A stretch of 64,000 nucleotides of DNA, taken from Gammaproteobacteria bacterium (GTDB lineage Bacteria > Pseudomonadota > Gammaproteobacteria > HTCC5015). The stretch lies in assembly GCA_028284675.1 (NCBI GenBank), contig JANQRI010000032.1:62001-126000 (forward strand), read 5' to 3'. The translations under genes and the position numbers were made by a program. Shown here piece by piece: positions 16,563 to 25,033 of this stretch. Position 1 is the stretch's first letter, and every line of letters starts with the position of its first letter. Below the pieces are notes generated by a model that was not told the DNA's origin, made no database searches, and saw only the letters and a program-made list of their open reading frames with translations.

Positions 16563-17093
16563 ATGCCGATGAAACTTCAAAAGAGACTAAGCATTATCTT
16601 GCTTGTATTTCTTGTAATGCTTGCTATTGGTTTTGTGTTGCCCGAAAACTTGGTGATTCCTGTAAAAGGGGCTGATAGCAGCGACTGGAATCATGATACC
16701 TTTTGGTATGAGCCTTGGGGTAAGTCGGTAGTGCATAAAGGCATCGATATTTTTGGTGATAAATCCACGCCGGTAATATCGCCAACCAATGGTGTTATTA
16801 TTTACAGAGGAAATATTGATATGGGCGGTAATATTATATTGCTTCTTGGCCCGAAATGGAGAGTTCACTATTTGGCTCATTTGGAAACAATTGAGTTTGA
16901 TGCCGGTTTATTTGTACAGCCCGGCAGCCAAATCGGAACGTTGGGGGACACCGGTAATGCGATCGGTAAACAGCCTCATGTACATTACTCGATTATTTCG
17001 TTAATCCCTTATATATGGAAAGTATCAACTGAAACTCAAGGGTGGAAAAAGATGTTCTACTTGAACCCTCATGAAAAGCTTAGTAGGCTTTGA
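16563..17093 (+). CDS. M23-family (LytM) metallopeptidase, membrane-anchored
   Basis: 176 residues. One N-terminal hydrophobic segment (residues about 10-28, with LLVFLVMLAIGFVLPENL) directs it to the periplasm. The LytM zinc site is visible: HKGIDIF (His-x3-Asp), HYLAHL and the final HVHYS; the fold strands GGNIILLL and PGSQIGTLGDTGN are typical. It should cut peptide cross-links of peptidoglycan, and all metal ligands are present, so it looks active. The short form, without a long coiled coil, differs from EnvC/NlpD. Next to an orphan Tae4 gene. Confidence 0.87.
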   Translation: MPMKLQKRLSIILLVFLVMLAIGFVLPENLVIPVKGADSSDWNHDTFWYEPWGKSVVHKGIDIFGDKSTPVISPTNGVIIYRGNIDMGGNIILLLGPKWRVHYLAHLETIEFDAGLFVQPGSQIGTLGDTGNAIGKQPHVHYSIISLIPYIWKVSTETQGWKKMFYLNPHEKLSRL

Positions 17094-17184
17094 CCAGTTT
17101 GCAGCTGTGGAATATATATACTATACATCTGTTTCAGGGTGATTATAGTGAGTTATTGCAATGAAATAATCAGGGCTATTAATA

Positions 17185-17685
17185 ATGAAGACAGTTAAGT
17201 TCGGTGATCTTTGGAAAAGTTATCCCGGTGATGATCCTTGTAATAAGGAATTTAAGAATCAATGTGCCATTCGTGTAGGCGCTGCGTTGGCAGGGTGCAG
17301 TGTTGATACCACCAGGCTGGTTAGTAAGAAACGGCATTGTTGGTATCATAAATCATCCGACGGTCATGTGTTGGCCGCAGAGGAGCTGGCTGCAGGTTTG
17401 AACAAAACCCGGGTTCCCGGCATCGGTTTGCCTCAAAAATTTGAGGGCGAAGGATTTCGCGCGAAAATTGCAGGTAAAAAAGGAATAGTCTTTTTTAAAG
17501 ATTACTGGATGCGTTCAGTTGATAGGCCGGCAAGTCCCACAGGTGACCATATAGATTTATGGAACGGCTCACGGCTTACAGACTGGTCCTCCTGGGCCAG
17601 AATACGTTTTGGTATAGTCATTCCGAATTTATGGTCTGATTTGGAAAAATCGAAGCAGGTAATATTCTGGCAGGTTCAATCGTGA
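17185..17685 (+). CDS. tae4: Second Tae4-family amidase effector
   Basis: 166 residues. Close to the Tae4 consensus: FGDLWKSYPG start, Cys27 in NQCAIRVG, AAEELAAGL, GKKGIVFFKDYW, His122 in TGDHIDLWNG, and a final VIFWQVQS. Catalytic Cys and His are both present. It is diverged from the first Tae4 in the window, so this is not a recent duplication. The downstream gene overlaps by four bases and would be its immunity gene, but no Tai4-like sequence is there. Confidence 0.88.
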   Translation: MKTVKFGDLWKSYPGDDPCNKEFKNQCAIRVGAALAGCSVDTTRLVSKKRHCWYHKSSDGHVLAAEELAAGLNKTRVPGIGLPQKFEGEGFRAKIAGKKGIVFFKDYWMRSVDRPASPTGDHIDLWNGSRLTDWSSWARIRFGIVIPNLWSDLEKSKQVIFWQVQS

Positions 17686-17903
17686 AAACTGCTTTGGGTA
17701 TGATAATAGGATCTCTTATAGGTTGTCTGGTTTGTATTTCAGTAGCTTGGGTAATCGGTCAGGTTTTCGGGCAGATGTACCAAAGTGAAGATGAAGCAAC
17801 GAGAAACTTTAAAATATTCTTTGTGTGTTTTATCGCATGCTTTTTTGTTGGCGGCTTTGTGGGTTTCAAAATCGGGAAAAAACTGCAACAACATAACTCA
17901 TAG
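17682..17903 (+). CDS. Small two-helix membrane protein, possible immunity protein
   Basis: 73 residues from a GTG start that overlaps the effector stop (GTGA). Two transmembrane segments, residues about 4-30 (GMIIGSLIGCLVCISVAWVI) and 46-64, with GxxxG-like spacing. Genes coupled this tightly to a Tae effector usually encode its immunity protein, but this is not a Tai4 homologue. Immunity through a membrane protein would be unusual for a periplasmic amidase. Confidence 0.6.
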   Translation: MKTALGMIIGSLIGCLVCISVAWVIGQVFGQMYQSEDEATRNFKIFFVCFIACFFVGGFVGFKIGKKLQQHNS

Positions 17904-17937
17904 ACTCTAGGGGTTATTTTAATGGAGAGTAAAAACA

Positions 17938-18318
17938 ATGAATAATGATAAATTCTTGCCTATTTGGGTCTGGGGAATTGTTTTGCTGCAGATATTTTTA
18001 GTGCTGTTCTTTTCGATTGGAACCGCTATGAATCCGGGTGAGTTTATACCAGATGTTTCCGAATTAAATTATGTTACTCAACTTTACATTACGAGAAATA
18101 TCACTGTAGTGCTGGGGATAGTTATTGCTTTACTTCTTAGGTCTCACAAAGCACTTTTGGCGTTATTGGCTGTACGATTGTTGACGGATATATCCGATGT
18201 TATAACGGTATATGCTTTGAATGTGGAAGTAATTAAATCCAGTGTTCCAATGGTCGTTGTGCTGCTGATTATCCCCGCGCTAGTGGCGATCGGGTATATA
18301 TGGAAGCGGGTTAATTGA
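17938..18318 (+). CDS. Four-helix membrane protein, 126 aa
   Basis: Four hydrophobic segments (about residues 8-28, 52-68, 74-90 and 98-120). The ATG at 17938 follows GGAGAGTAAAAACA. No charged pore or catalytic residues stand out. Resembles small proteins annotated as DUF4345-like in other bacteria, without certainty. Converges on the outer-membrane-protein gene 45 bases away. Confidence 0.7.
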   Translation: MNNDKFLPIWVWGIVLLQIFLVLFFSIGTAMNPGEFIPDVSELNYVTQLYITRNITVVLGIVIALLLRSHKALLALLAVRLLTDISDVITVYALNVEVIKSSVPMVVVLLIIPALVAIGYIWKRVN

Positions 18319-18362
18319 AAAGCAAAGAGTATATAACCATTCCGCGAACATTTAAATTCAGG

Positions 18363-19625
18363 CTAGAAATACCAGCCCAATTGTATAAGTAGCCGCTTAT
18401 CGGTGCTAAGCTCCAGGCTGTCTGTTCCTGACAGTATACCGCCGTACTCAGTACCGGATGAACCCATCGGCCTGTCAATAGCCAGCAGCAGTTGGAGGTT
18501 TTGTGCCAGATCATGTTGGCTCAGTATTTGTAATAAAGAAGACCGGTCAGACAGGTTATGAAATACCAGGGGTGTTATGCGCCAAAGTGGTGTTAACTCT
18601 ATGGTGGCGGATGCGGCGATATATTCTTTGCCTAACGTAAAAACCTCACCGCGTTGTATACGGTTTAACAGGTCAGGATTTTGTAGCAAAGTCGCAGCCT
18701 CAATACGCCGTTGATCAATACCAAAACCGTTATAAAAATATTCTATTGTGCCGCTATAATTGGTGGTCCCCCAAACCCAGGAGTGTGATAAACCGGTTAC
18801 CAGGCTGGTCACCGTGTCGTTATCGGTTTTAGTGACAATAACATCACCGTGCCATACGGCACCTCCGAGGGCTGTATTACCACCGAAGCCGGCTATGCTC
18901 TCGTTATAATGTCGCGCGATCAGTAAATCGTACTCGCTATTGCCGATTACCCCGTGATATTTAAAGGCGGTTGAAGCAACCTTATTTGAGATTTCACCTT
19001 GATCATTCCGGCGCACAACGCTAACAGCCTGTAAATCATTGCCATTGGCGAACAGGTATTGTCCATAGAGCATATCATCACCGGTTTTGTATTCTTTATC
19101 TACGGCCGCCGGATCAAAGGGGTTAAAAAAATCCATTGGCGCATATATTAATCCGTTCCCCCAACTAATTGCCTGGCGGCCGGCGCGGACAACCATTTTT
19201 TCCGATGTGTAGCTCAGATTAAACCGGTCAAAGCGGTGCGACAGTATTGAATCGCCCCCGGTGTGTATGCGATGCGTAAGATCGAACAATCGATGGTCAT
19301 CATTTTGCACGGCGCCGCCAGGGAATATTGTCAACGCCGGTGGAGGTGATCTTTCCAACGCATCACTTTTTAAGTGAATCAGTTGATAATCCGCTTGTAA
19401 TGCCCAGGCAGAAGGCTGCCAGTTTAACTTCACCCGGATATCTGCACTATGGTCAGTGGCATCATCGCCGATAAACTGCTGATACAGGCTGGTATCCGGG
19501 TATTGAGTATAAAGTGCGCGATATTTGGTATGGCCGCCAATGCTAAACGAATCTGCAGCCGATGTGCTCAAGCAAAGTACATATAAAAAAATGATGGCAA
19601 TGGTGTTTTTAGCATTTTTGCTCAT
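18363..19625 (-). CDS. Outer-membrane beta-barrel protein, DUF1302/alginate-export-like
   Basis: 420 residues with an N-terminal signal peptide (cleaved near STSAAD) and a final LGWYF, the C-terminal aromatic typical of outer-membrane barrels. Alternating beta-strand pattern throughout; a conserved block GRQAISWGNGLIYAPMDFFN resembles porin-like export proteins. It is the last gene of a TetR-led operon with a LolCDE-like ABC transporter and a LolA-like chaperone, so it may be the outer-membrane exit or acceptor of that system. The start overlaps the ATPase stop by four bases. Confidence 0.8.
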   Translation of the reverse strand: MSKNAKNTIAIIFLYVLCLSTSAADSFSIGGHTKYRALYTQYPDTSLYQQFIGDDATDHSADIRVKLNWQPSAWALQADYQLIHLKSDALERSPPPALTIFPGGAVQNDDHRLFDLTHRIHTGGDSILSHRFDRFNLSYTSEKMVVRAGRQAISWGNGLIYAPMDFFNPFDPAAVDKEYKTGDDMLYGQYLFANGNDLQAVSVVRRNDQGEISNKVASTAFKYHGVIGNSEYDLLIARHYNESIAGFGGNTALGGAVWHGDVIVTKTDNDTVTSLVTGLSHSWVWGTTNYSGTIEYFYNGFGIDQRRIEAATLLQNPDLLNRIQRGEVFTLGKEYIAASATIELTPLWRITPLVFHNLSDRSSLLQILSQHDLAQNLQLLLAIDRPMGSSGTEYGGILSGTDSLELSTDKRLLIQLGWYF

Positions 19626-20320
19626 TGAATAGTGTGGTTAATGAGTTCATCGCTGATGATTTTGCCGTCCTGCATTTTGATTAAGCGCTTCGCATACCGC
19701 ATGATGCGTTGATCATGCGTTGAGATCACAAATGTAGTTTGATAGTGCCGGTTCAGTTTTACGAATAGTTTCATTAACTGTATCGCGGTATTGGAATCAA
19801 GGTTGGCGGTAGGCTCGTCGGCTAATATTAGCGTGGGTTTGCTGACAATGGCTCGCGCAACCGCCACGCGCTGCTGCTGGCCGCCGGATAATTGCGAAGG
19901 CAGGCGGTCTTGTATGCCATCAAGCCCGACTTCCCGCAGTACCTCTGCCGATTTTAACCGGCGTTCGGAAGCGGGCAGACCTTGCACCTGCATAACAAAC
20001 TCAATGTTTTCCTGTGCGGTTAAAACGGGAATTAAATTGTAAGCTTGAAAGACAAAACCAATTTTGTGCAAACGTATATCGGCCAGCTGCCCTTTGCCCA
20101 AACAATCAATACGTTGTCCATTGATCGCTATTTCACCGCTATCGGGAGAATCCAGTCCGCCCATTGCATTCAATAGCGTTGTTTTACCGGAGCCGGAGGG
20201 GCCGGATAAACAGACAAAATCGGCGACATTAACATCGAGCGTGACATGATCCAGGCCGATAATTTTTTCCTCGCCTTGTTGAAAAGTCCGGCACAGTGAT
20301 TTACAACTAATTGCAGTCAT
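19622..20320 (-). CDS. ABC transporter ATPase, LolD/MacB-like
   Basis: 232 residues. Walker A GPSGSGKTTLLNAMGG, Q-loop FVFQAYNLIPVLTAQENIEF, signature LSGGQQQRVAVARAI, Walker B LILADEPTANLDS and switch His in ISTHDQRIM, all intact. The FVFQAYNLIP segment places it in the LolD/MacB/FtsE group that drives FtsX-like permeases, energising mechanical extraction rather than classical import. It lies between the permease genes and the outer-membrane gene in a tight operon. Confidence 0.93.
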   Translation of the reverse strand: MTAISCKSLCRTFQQGEEKIIGLDHVTLDVNVADFVCLSGPSGSGKTTLLNAMGGLDSPDSGEIAINGQRIDCLGKGQLADIRLHKIGFVFQAYNLIPVLTAQENIEFVMQVQGLPASERRLKSAEVLREVGLDGIQDRLPSQLSGGQQQRVAVARAIVSKPTLILADEPTANLDSNTAIQLMKLFVKLNRHYQTTFVISTHDQRIMRYAKRLIKMQDGKIISDELINHTIQ

Positions 20321-20337
20321 TAATAGTACCTTCTCAG

Positions 20338-21576
20338 TTAATAGGTTTTGGTCAGTGCGTCTACCGGATCATAACGGCTGGCGCGCCACGCGGGTAACAG
20401 GCTGGTTAACAGACCCAGAACAATAACAATCACATTGGCTAACAGGATGTCGCGCAGATATAGAGCGGGGTAAAGTGTACTGCCGGCGCCCATCATTGCC
20501 ATGCCTTCGGCGACAACCGATAAATCGATGCCGCTTTCCAGCGGTTTAATACTGGCGACGGCAGCAACATTGCCAATGCTCAGGCCAATAGCCAGTAAAA
20601 AAAACGATTCGAGCAAAAATTGATACAGTATACTGCTGGGCCGCATGCCTAATGCCTGCATCAGGCCAATTTCACGTACGCGTTCAAATACAGCCATAAT
20701 CAGTGTATTGGCCAGACCAAATGACAGGGCCAAAAAGATGACGATGATCCAGATCAATACAAAACCATCCATCACGTTAAGCATAGTGCCCAGATAGGTG
20801 TCCAATTCAGTCCAGGGTAATACTTCAGCATCCGTGCTGACAGAAGATTTAAGCATTTCTGTCAGTGCCGTGATATCGCGATAGTCATGACCCATAATGG
20901 CGACTTCCGAAATTTGATCATCCATCTGCAGCATTTTTTGCACAGTATCACGGGCGGCATAAATGGTGCTTTCTTCTTCCGCTTCGATGGTCGCTTTATA
21001 CAGACCGACAACACGAAAGCCCCGGTCTGCGATATCATTTTCCGGGTCCTGGCTCATGACAACGACACGCTTGCCCAGCCCGGTATCCAGGCGCTTGGCC
21101 AGACGGGCGCCGATTACCAGGCCTTTGTCATCAATATTGTCTAAAAAGCGTCCGGCACTCATGCGGTCCGCCATCCGGGTGATCGGCAGTTCCTTGCCCG
21201 GATCAATGCCGACCAGCATTACACCACGGCCATCACGCTCGCTGGAGATAACAGCCGGCACACGCACGCGGGTTGTCCAGGCGAGTACGTCCGGTTGACC
21301 AAGTGCGTTTAATAATGTGCCTGAGGGACTGGCCAGGCTGTTATTGATGTTTGGATCGTTGCGATAATCCGGATGATGAATCTGCACATGACCGGGTAAG
21401 TTACGTATCCCGCTTTTGATCATGTCATCGACCATGCCACGCATCAATGCAGTCATAAAGATCATGGCCCAGGTACCTATTGTAATGGCTGCCAGCATAA
21501 TGAGCGTGCGGCGATAGTTGCGCCACAAATTACGCCAGGCCAATACAAAAACGGTGTTGAGTAATAAAGACATCAT
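20338..21576 (-). CDS. FtsX/LolC-like ABC permease (second)
   Basis: 412 residues. One N-terminal TM (WRNLWRNYRRTLIMLAAIT), a periplasmic MacB-type domain (residues about 45-260), and three C-terminal TMs that form the FtsX domain (VLIWIIVIFLALSFGLANTL, REIGLMQALG, the final LLTSLLPAWRASRYDPVDAL). This is the MacB/LolCE topology. It overlaps the first permease by four bases. Two distinct permeases with one ATPase give a LolCDE-like arrangement. Confidence 0.9.
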   Translation of the reverse strand: MMSLLLNTVFVLAWRNLWRNYRRTLIMLAAITIGTWAMIFMTALMRGMVDDMIKSGIRNLPGHVQIHHPDYRNDPNINNSLASPSGTLLNALGQPDVLAWTTRVRVPAVISSERDGRGVMLVGIDPGKELPITRMADRMSAGRFLDNIDDKGLVIGARLAKRLDTGLGKRVVVMSQDPENDIADRGFRVVGLYKATIEAEEESTIYAARDTVQKMLQMDDQISEVAIMGHDYRDITALTEMLKSSVSTDAEVLPWTELDTYLGTMLNVMDGFVLIWIIVIFLALSFGLANTLIMAVFERVREIGLMQALGMRPSSILYQFLLESFFLLAIGLSIGNVAAVASIKPLESGIDLSVVAEGMAMMGAGSTLYPALYLRDILLANVIVIVLGLLTSLLPAWRASRYDPVDALTKTY

Positions 21577-22802
21577 GCAACTCTCATTGCCTGCACAGGC
21601 TTTAGAAAATGCAATCGCATTGCCGGGTAAACTGCGGCAAGTAAACTAAAGATATAAACGATGACGGGTCCGATAAGTATCGATATAAACGACACACTCG
21701 GATACATTCTATCGGGCAAATTAAATTTGTCGGCCATCTCTTCCATGCCGGGATAATAAAATCCGTAGCGGTTAAAGTAGAATGTGATCAAAAAACCGAT
21801 AAAACAACCCAGCAATAAACCAAGTAGTGCCATTAACCCGGTTTCCAATAAAATCAGGCGTGATAAGCGGCCGGGTTTCAGTCCTAAAGCCATCGTAATG
21901 CCAAACTCACGTGTGCGTTCAAGTACTGACATAAGCTGAGTATTCAATACACTGAATGCCACTAAAATAATTAATATGCCGTACATAAACCATGCACTGG
22001 ACATATCAGCCTGAATAGCCTGCATTAATCCGGGTTGCAGGTTTATCCAATCGCGCGCAATCAAATTCGGTTTGCCTGTTATATATTCATTAATACGCTG
22101 CTGCCATTGCTTAACCGCAAAAAGATCGGGAACATTAACAACGATGTTATGCCCATGCGTACCCATACTAAACAGCTGCTGAAAGTATCCCAGAGGCATG
22201 GCCGCAATGTTGCGATCCAGATCAATAATGCCCGAGTCAAAGATGCCGACAACCGAGACAATAGCTGCCGCAAACGAACCATCGCGCCCGCTGCCCAGCA
22301 ATGTTATCTCATCGCCTATTTTAACTTTGAGGTTGCGTGCCAATACTTTGCCCAGCACAATTTCTTCCGCATGGGAGTCTTGTAAATAGCGGCCTTCTTG
22401 CAGCAGGCCCGGCAGGGTTGAAACCTGCGGTTCATATTGCGGTTGCACACCGAGGACCTGCATGCCGTATGAACGTTGTGCGCTGGATGCCAGCGCAAAT
22501 GCTGCCGCGCGCGCACTGACGGCCTCACTGCTCAGCTCATCGCGAAGCTGTTCGGCAAGTTGAATGATATTTGGAATGCTATAGCGTATTTTGGCATCTT
22601 CATTATAGGTTGGATGCTGCACCTGGATATGACCGGAAAACGCATTCAGCGTATTCTCAATCATCATTTGATAAGTACCCAACTGCAGTGAAATTAAAAA
22701 CACCAGCAGCGTATTAGAGAATACCATGGCGCCGACGGTCAACCAGGTACGGCGCTTGTGTCGCCACAAGTTACGCCAGGCTAATTGCAAAATGATGTTC
22801 AT
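21573..22802 (-). CDS. FtsX/LolC-like ABC permease (first)
   Basis: 409 residues with the same topology as its partner: N-terminal WRNLWRHKRRTWLTVGAMVF, a large periplasmic domain, then three C-terminal TMs with REFGITMALGLKPGR. It overlaps the LolA-like gene at 22799-22802 and the second permease at 21573-21576, so translation is coupled. The two permeases share low similarity, as in LolC and LolE. Substrate unknown; lipoproteins or another amphipathic lipid are plausible. Confidence 0.9.
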   Translation of the reverse strand: MNIILQLAWRNLWRHKRRTWLTVGAMVFSNTLLVFLISLQLGTYQMMIENTLNAFSGHIQVQHPTYNEDAKIRYSIPNIIQLAEQLRDELSSEAVSARAAAFALASSAQRSYGMQVLGVQPQYEPQVSTLPGLLQEGRYLQDSHAEEIVLGKVLARNLKVKIGDEITLLGSGRDGSFAAAIVSVVGIFDSGIIDLDRNIAAMPLGYFQQLFSMGTHGHNIVVNVPDLFAVKQWQQRINEYITGKPNLIARDWINLQPGLMQAIQADMSSAWFMYGILIILVAFSVLNTQLMSVLERTREFGITMALGLKPGRLSRLILLETGLMALLGLLLGCFIGFLITFYFNRYGFYYPGMEEMADKFNLPDRMYPSVSFISILIGPVIVYIFSLLAAVYPAMRLHFLKPVQAMRVA

Positions 22803-23542
22803 TGACGGGGGTTACGCAAATTGGATTGGGTAAAAATATTGGCTGGCAGCTTTTGATTAAATTCAACCGTATCAACCGTCATTTCTGTCCATTCATCCGG
22901 CGACTCTATTTTGCCCATTCGCGTTGTTTTAGCCACTGTGCGACCGCCCATGTTGGCAATCGCCGAGGTTTTCATCACTTTAACCAATACGCCGTCCTGA
23001 TCCCAAAATTGCTGTTCCAACACCACGAAATCATCGCGAATTGTCCAAACCTCCTTACCCCAGACAACCGCGGCATCTTCATGTGGAATGGAGGTGATGA
23101 CGTAAACCTTATGACCGTCCTGCTCGCGTTCTTCACTTAATGAATGGGTATAACTATCGATAATGTCGGTTGAGCGGCTAATGTCTTTGTTAGAAAAGTC
23201 GCTCCCCATCCAGCTTTGCGCCATCATAGAGGAGGGCACTTTAATAATCCGGTTCACTTTGGGTGAATAAGTCCACATGTTCCTATCATTTAGCAGTGTT
23301 GCATTGCCGGCGTCCTTTTTCGGTTTGGTAATCCGAACCAATGACTGTTTATCACCGGCTGTCCAGGCACGCATCGACATGGAGCGTTCCCAGTCGGCAC
23401 GATGAATTGTCATCGTCATTTCAGAGTAAGAAGTGGTGCCGCGCCAATGATTCATCGCGGCACGTACAAGGTCAACAGCATCGGGTTGCTCAGCAGCGAT
23501 GCCGCCGCTCATAAAAAATAAAAGTAATATGGTTAAACGCAT
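22799..23542 (-). CDS. LolA-like outer-membrane lipoprotein-sorting protein
   Basis: 247 residues. The signal peptide ends near GGIAAEQ. The mature domain begins AVDLVRAAMNHWRGTTSYSEM and contains WTYSPKVNRIIKVPSSMMAQSWMGSD (shown here in pieces as WTYSPKVNRIIKV and SMMAQSWMGSD), typical of the LolA-like family PF17131. Such proteins are predicted to carry hydrophobic cargo across the periplasm. First structural gene of the operon, 9 bases after tetR. Confidence 0.88.
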   Translation of the reverse strand: MRLTILLLFFMSGGIAAEQPDAVDLVRAAMNHWRGTTSYSEMTMTIHRADWERSMSMRAWTAGDKQSLVRITKPKKDAGNATLLNDRNMWTYSPKVNRIIKVPSSMMAQSWMGSDFSNKDISRSTDIIDSYTHSLSEEREQDGHKVYVITSIPHEDAAVVWGKEVWTIRDDFVVLEQQFWDQDGVLVKVMKTSAIANMGGRTVAKTTRMGKIESPDEWTEMTVDTVEFNQKLPANIFTQSNLRNPRQ

Positions 23543-23551
23543 GTTAATTCC

Positions 23552-24133
23552 TTACTCCAAATGGTGGACCATAATGGCCATAAAATCTTTGGTGATACGC
23601 TTGTAGCGCTTGGGATCGGTGTAAATGAAATCATGGATACACAAACCCGAGAAAAACACGTCGAGCATACGAACAATGCGGTCCTGCTCCATATCAGAAA
23701 CCTCACGGTTAACGTGCTTAAACAAGGTTTGCTTCCAAGCGGCCATCGTTCGGTTGATGCGTTCCCGCAAACGCTCCTGACAGGCCGGGTTATGCACTGA
23801 ATTACTAATAAAATAAAACAAAGCGGCATATACGCCACGATATTGTTCGATAGAGGTGAAGGTCGTATCGATAAGGTCATTAACTAATGCTTGCAGATTT
23901 TTGTGATTTCGCTCCTGCACTTCATCAAGTAGGGCAATGATGTAATCTAAAACAGCCAATTGCACCTCCTCCATGTCTTCAAAGTGGTGAAATAAGGTGC
24001 CTTTGCTCATGCCGAGCTTTGCCGATAGTTTGCCGCTTGTTAGCGTATGGGGGCCGTTAACCGATAAAATATCGACCGCAGCTTCAACGATCTTTTGTTT
24101 GGTCTCGGCAGCTTGTTCCACTCTTATATTCAT
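23552..24133 (-). CDS. TetR-family regulator of the envelope operon
   Basis: 193 residues from the ATG at 24133; a longer frame to 24256 would cross its own operator. HTH: AAVDILSVNGPHTLTSGKLS, then AKLGMSKGTLFHHFEDMEEV. The ligand domain is helical with no known ligand motif. It heads the five-gene operon and has a palindrome at 24204-24223, so it probably controls both itself and the transporter. Confidence 0.9.
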   Translation of the reverse strand: MNIRVEQAAETKQKIVEAAVDILSVNGPHTLTSGKLSAKLGMSKGTLFHHFEDMEEVQLAVLDYIIALLDEVQERNHKNLQALVNDLIDTTFTSIEQYRGVYAALFYFISNSVHNPACQERLRERINRTMAAWKQTLFKHVNREVSDMEQDRIVRMLDVFFSGLCIHDFIYTDPKRYKRITKDFMAIMVHHLE

Positions 24134-24203
24134 GCTTTTTACCTTTAGATATATGAACCGAACCAGAGCGGCGCATTGTCTCCAGTGTTGAAGTATAATA
24201 TCA

Positions 24204-24223
24204 TTGACCAATCGATCGGTCAA
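24204..24223 (-). promoter_or_regulatory. TetR operator, perfect dyad
   Basis: TTGACC and GGTCAA flank an eight-base centre ATCAATCGATC-like sequence (TTGACCAATCGATCGGTCAA). It lies about 70 bases upstream of the tetR start. It shares GATCGGTCA with the operators of the unrelated TetR at 10.7-11.5 kb. Confidence 0.65.
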
Positions 24224-24246
24224 ATATGGAGTGATGCGAAGTACGC

Positions 24247-24345
24247 TATTTAGCATTGAAATCAGCTAACCGGACATTTAAGATATTCAAAAAATAAACG
24301 GGCGATCACATAACGCTATGAAAAATAAAGAAAACGCGGCTAGCG
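24247..24345 (+). repeat. Dispersed intergenic repeat, copy C
   Basis: Reads TTGAAATCAGCTAACC, then ATATTCAAAAAATAAACGGG, then CTATGAAAAATAAAGAAAA, matching the second half of copy A closely and copy D throughout. It sits just after the operator region of the minus-strand TetR and before the next plus-strand gene. Confidence 0.75.
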
Positions 24346-24412
24346 GTAGTATGGTTTCTATAATGTATTATTGGGTGATTGTATCCATATCTTTCTGTTA
24401 AGCGGTCAACTT

Positions 24413-24934
24413 ATGTATCAAGTAGATAGCAAGGATAGTGTGAGAGAGATTTCAGATATCCCGCAGTCATCTGTTGGAGCACCAATACCCGCTGTGATTG
24501 CAGGTGAACACTCAGCTGCAATAGTATTCTATGCTCAAACCAATGATCCAGGCTGGGATGGTTCAACTGTCCGAATGGTAAACACTGATAGCGGCAATGA
24601 ACCTTCGGTGATTATTAGGTTTGATTCGTGCTATGCACATTTTTTCGGACCGCCGAATGATGAAGCATTTTTTGGCCATCCCCTCTATGGTCGGGGAGTG
24701 CGGCCATATAAAAACTTTGAAGTAGAAAATTCCTCATGGATAAGAGCCTTAGAAAAAATGAACTCTGTACACCCTTATCACGACAGTGAGCATTTCATGT
24801 CTGGTAAAAAGCATTTCATACTGGCTTTCCATGATTCGACATTCGAGTGTATTGCAAAAAACTACACAATAGAGAAAACACGGGGGTCGATTCACGAACT
24901 ATTGATGAGACTCGGAGCAGAAATTGACCAATAG
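24413..24934 (+). CDS. Conserved hypothetical protein, 173 aa
   Basis: Start taken at the ATG at 24413; the frame extends upstream to a TTG at 24371. Soluble, with an alpha/beta character and conserved-looking blocks HPLYGRGVRPYKNFEVENS and HFILAFHDSTFECIA. I believe similar proteins occur in many bacteria without assigned function, but I cannot name the family. Accessory plus-strand gene following a repeat copy. Confidence 0.75.
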   Translation: MYQVDSKDSVREISDIPQSSVGAPIPAVIAGEHSAAIVFYAQTNDPGWDGSTVRMVNTDSGNEPSVIIRFDSCYAHFFGPPNDEAFFGHPLYGRGVRPYKNFEVENSSWIRALEKMNSVHPYHDSEHFMSGKKHFILAFHDSTFECIAKNYTIEKTRGSIHELLMRLGAEIDQ

Positions 24935-25033
24935 ACTGCTTGGCAAGCACATGCAGATGGACCAAATGCCTGCTACCAGGGTGGGTGAAATCGCAGCTAA
25001 TGCGAGGTGTTATGCGTTCTTGAAGGCTATCGT

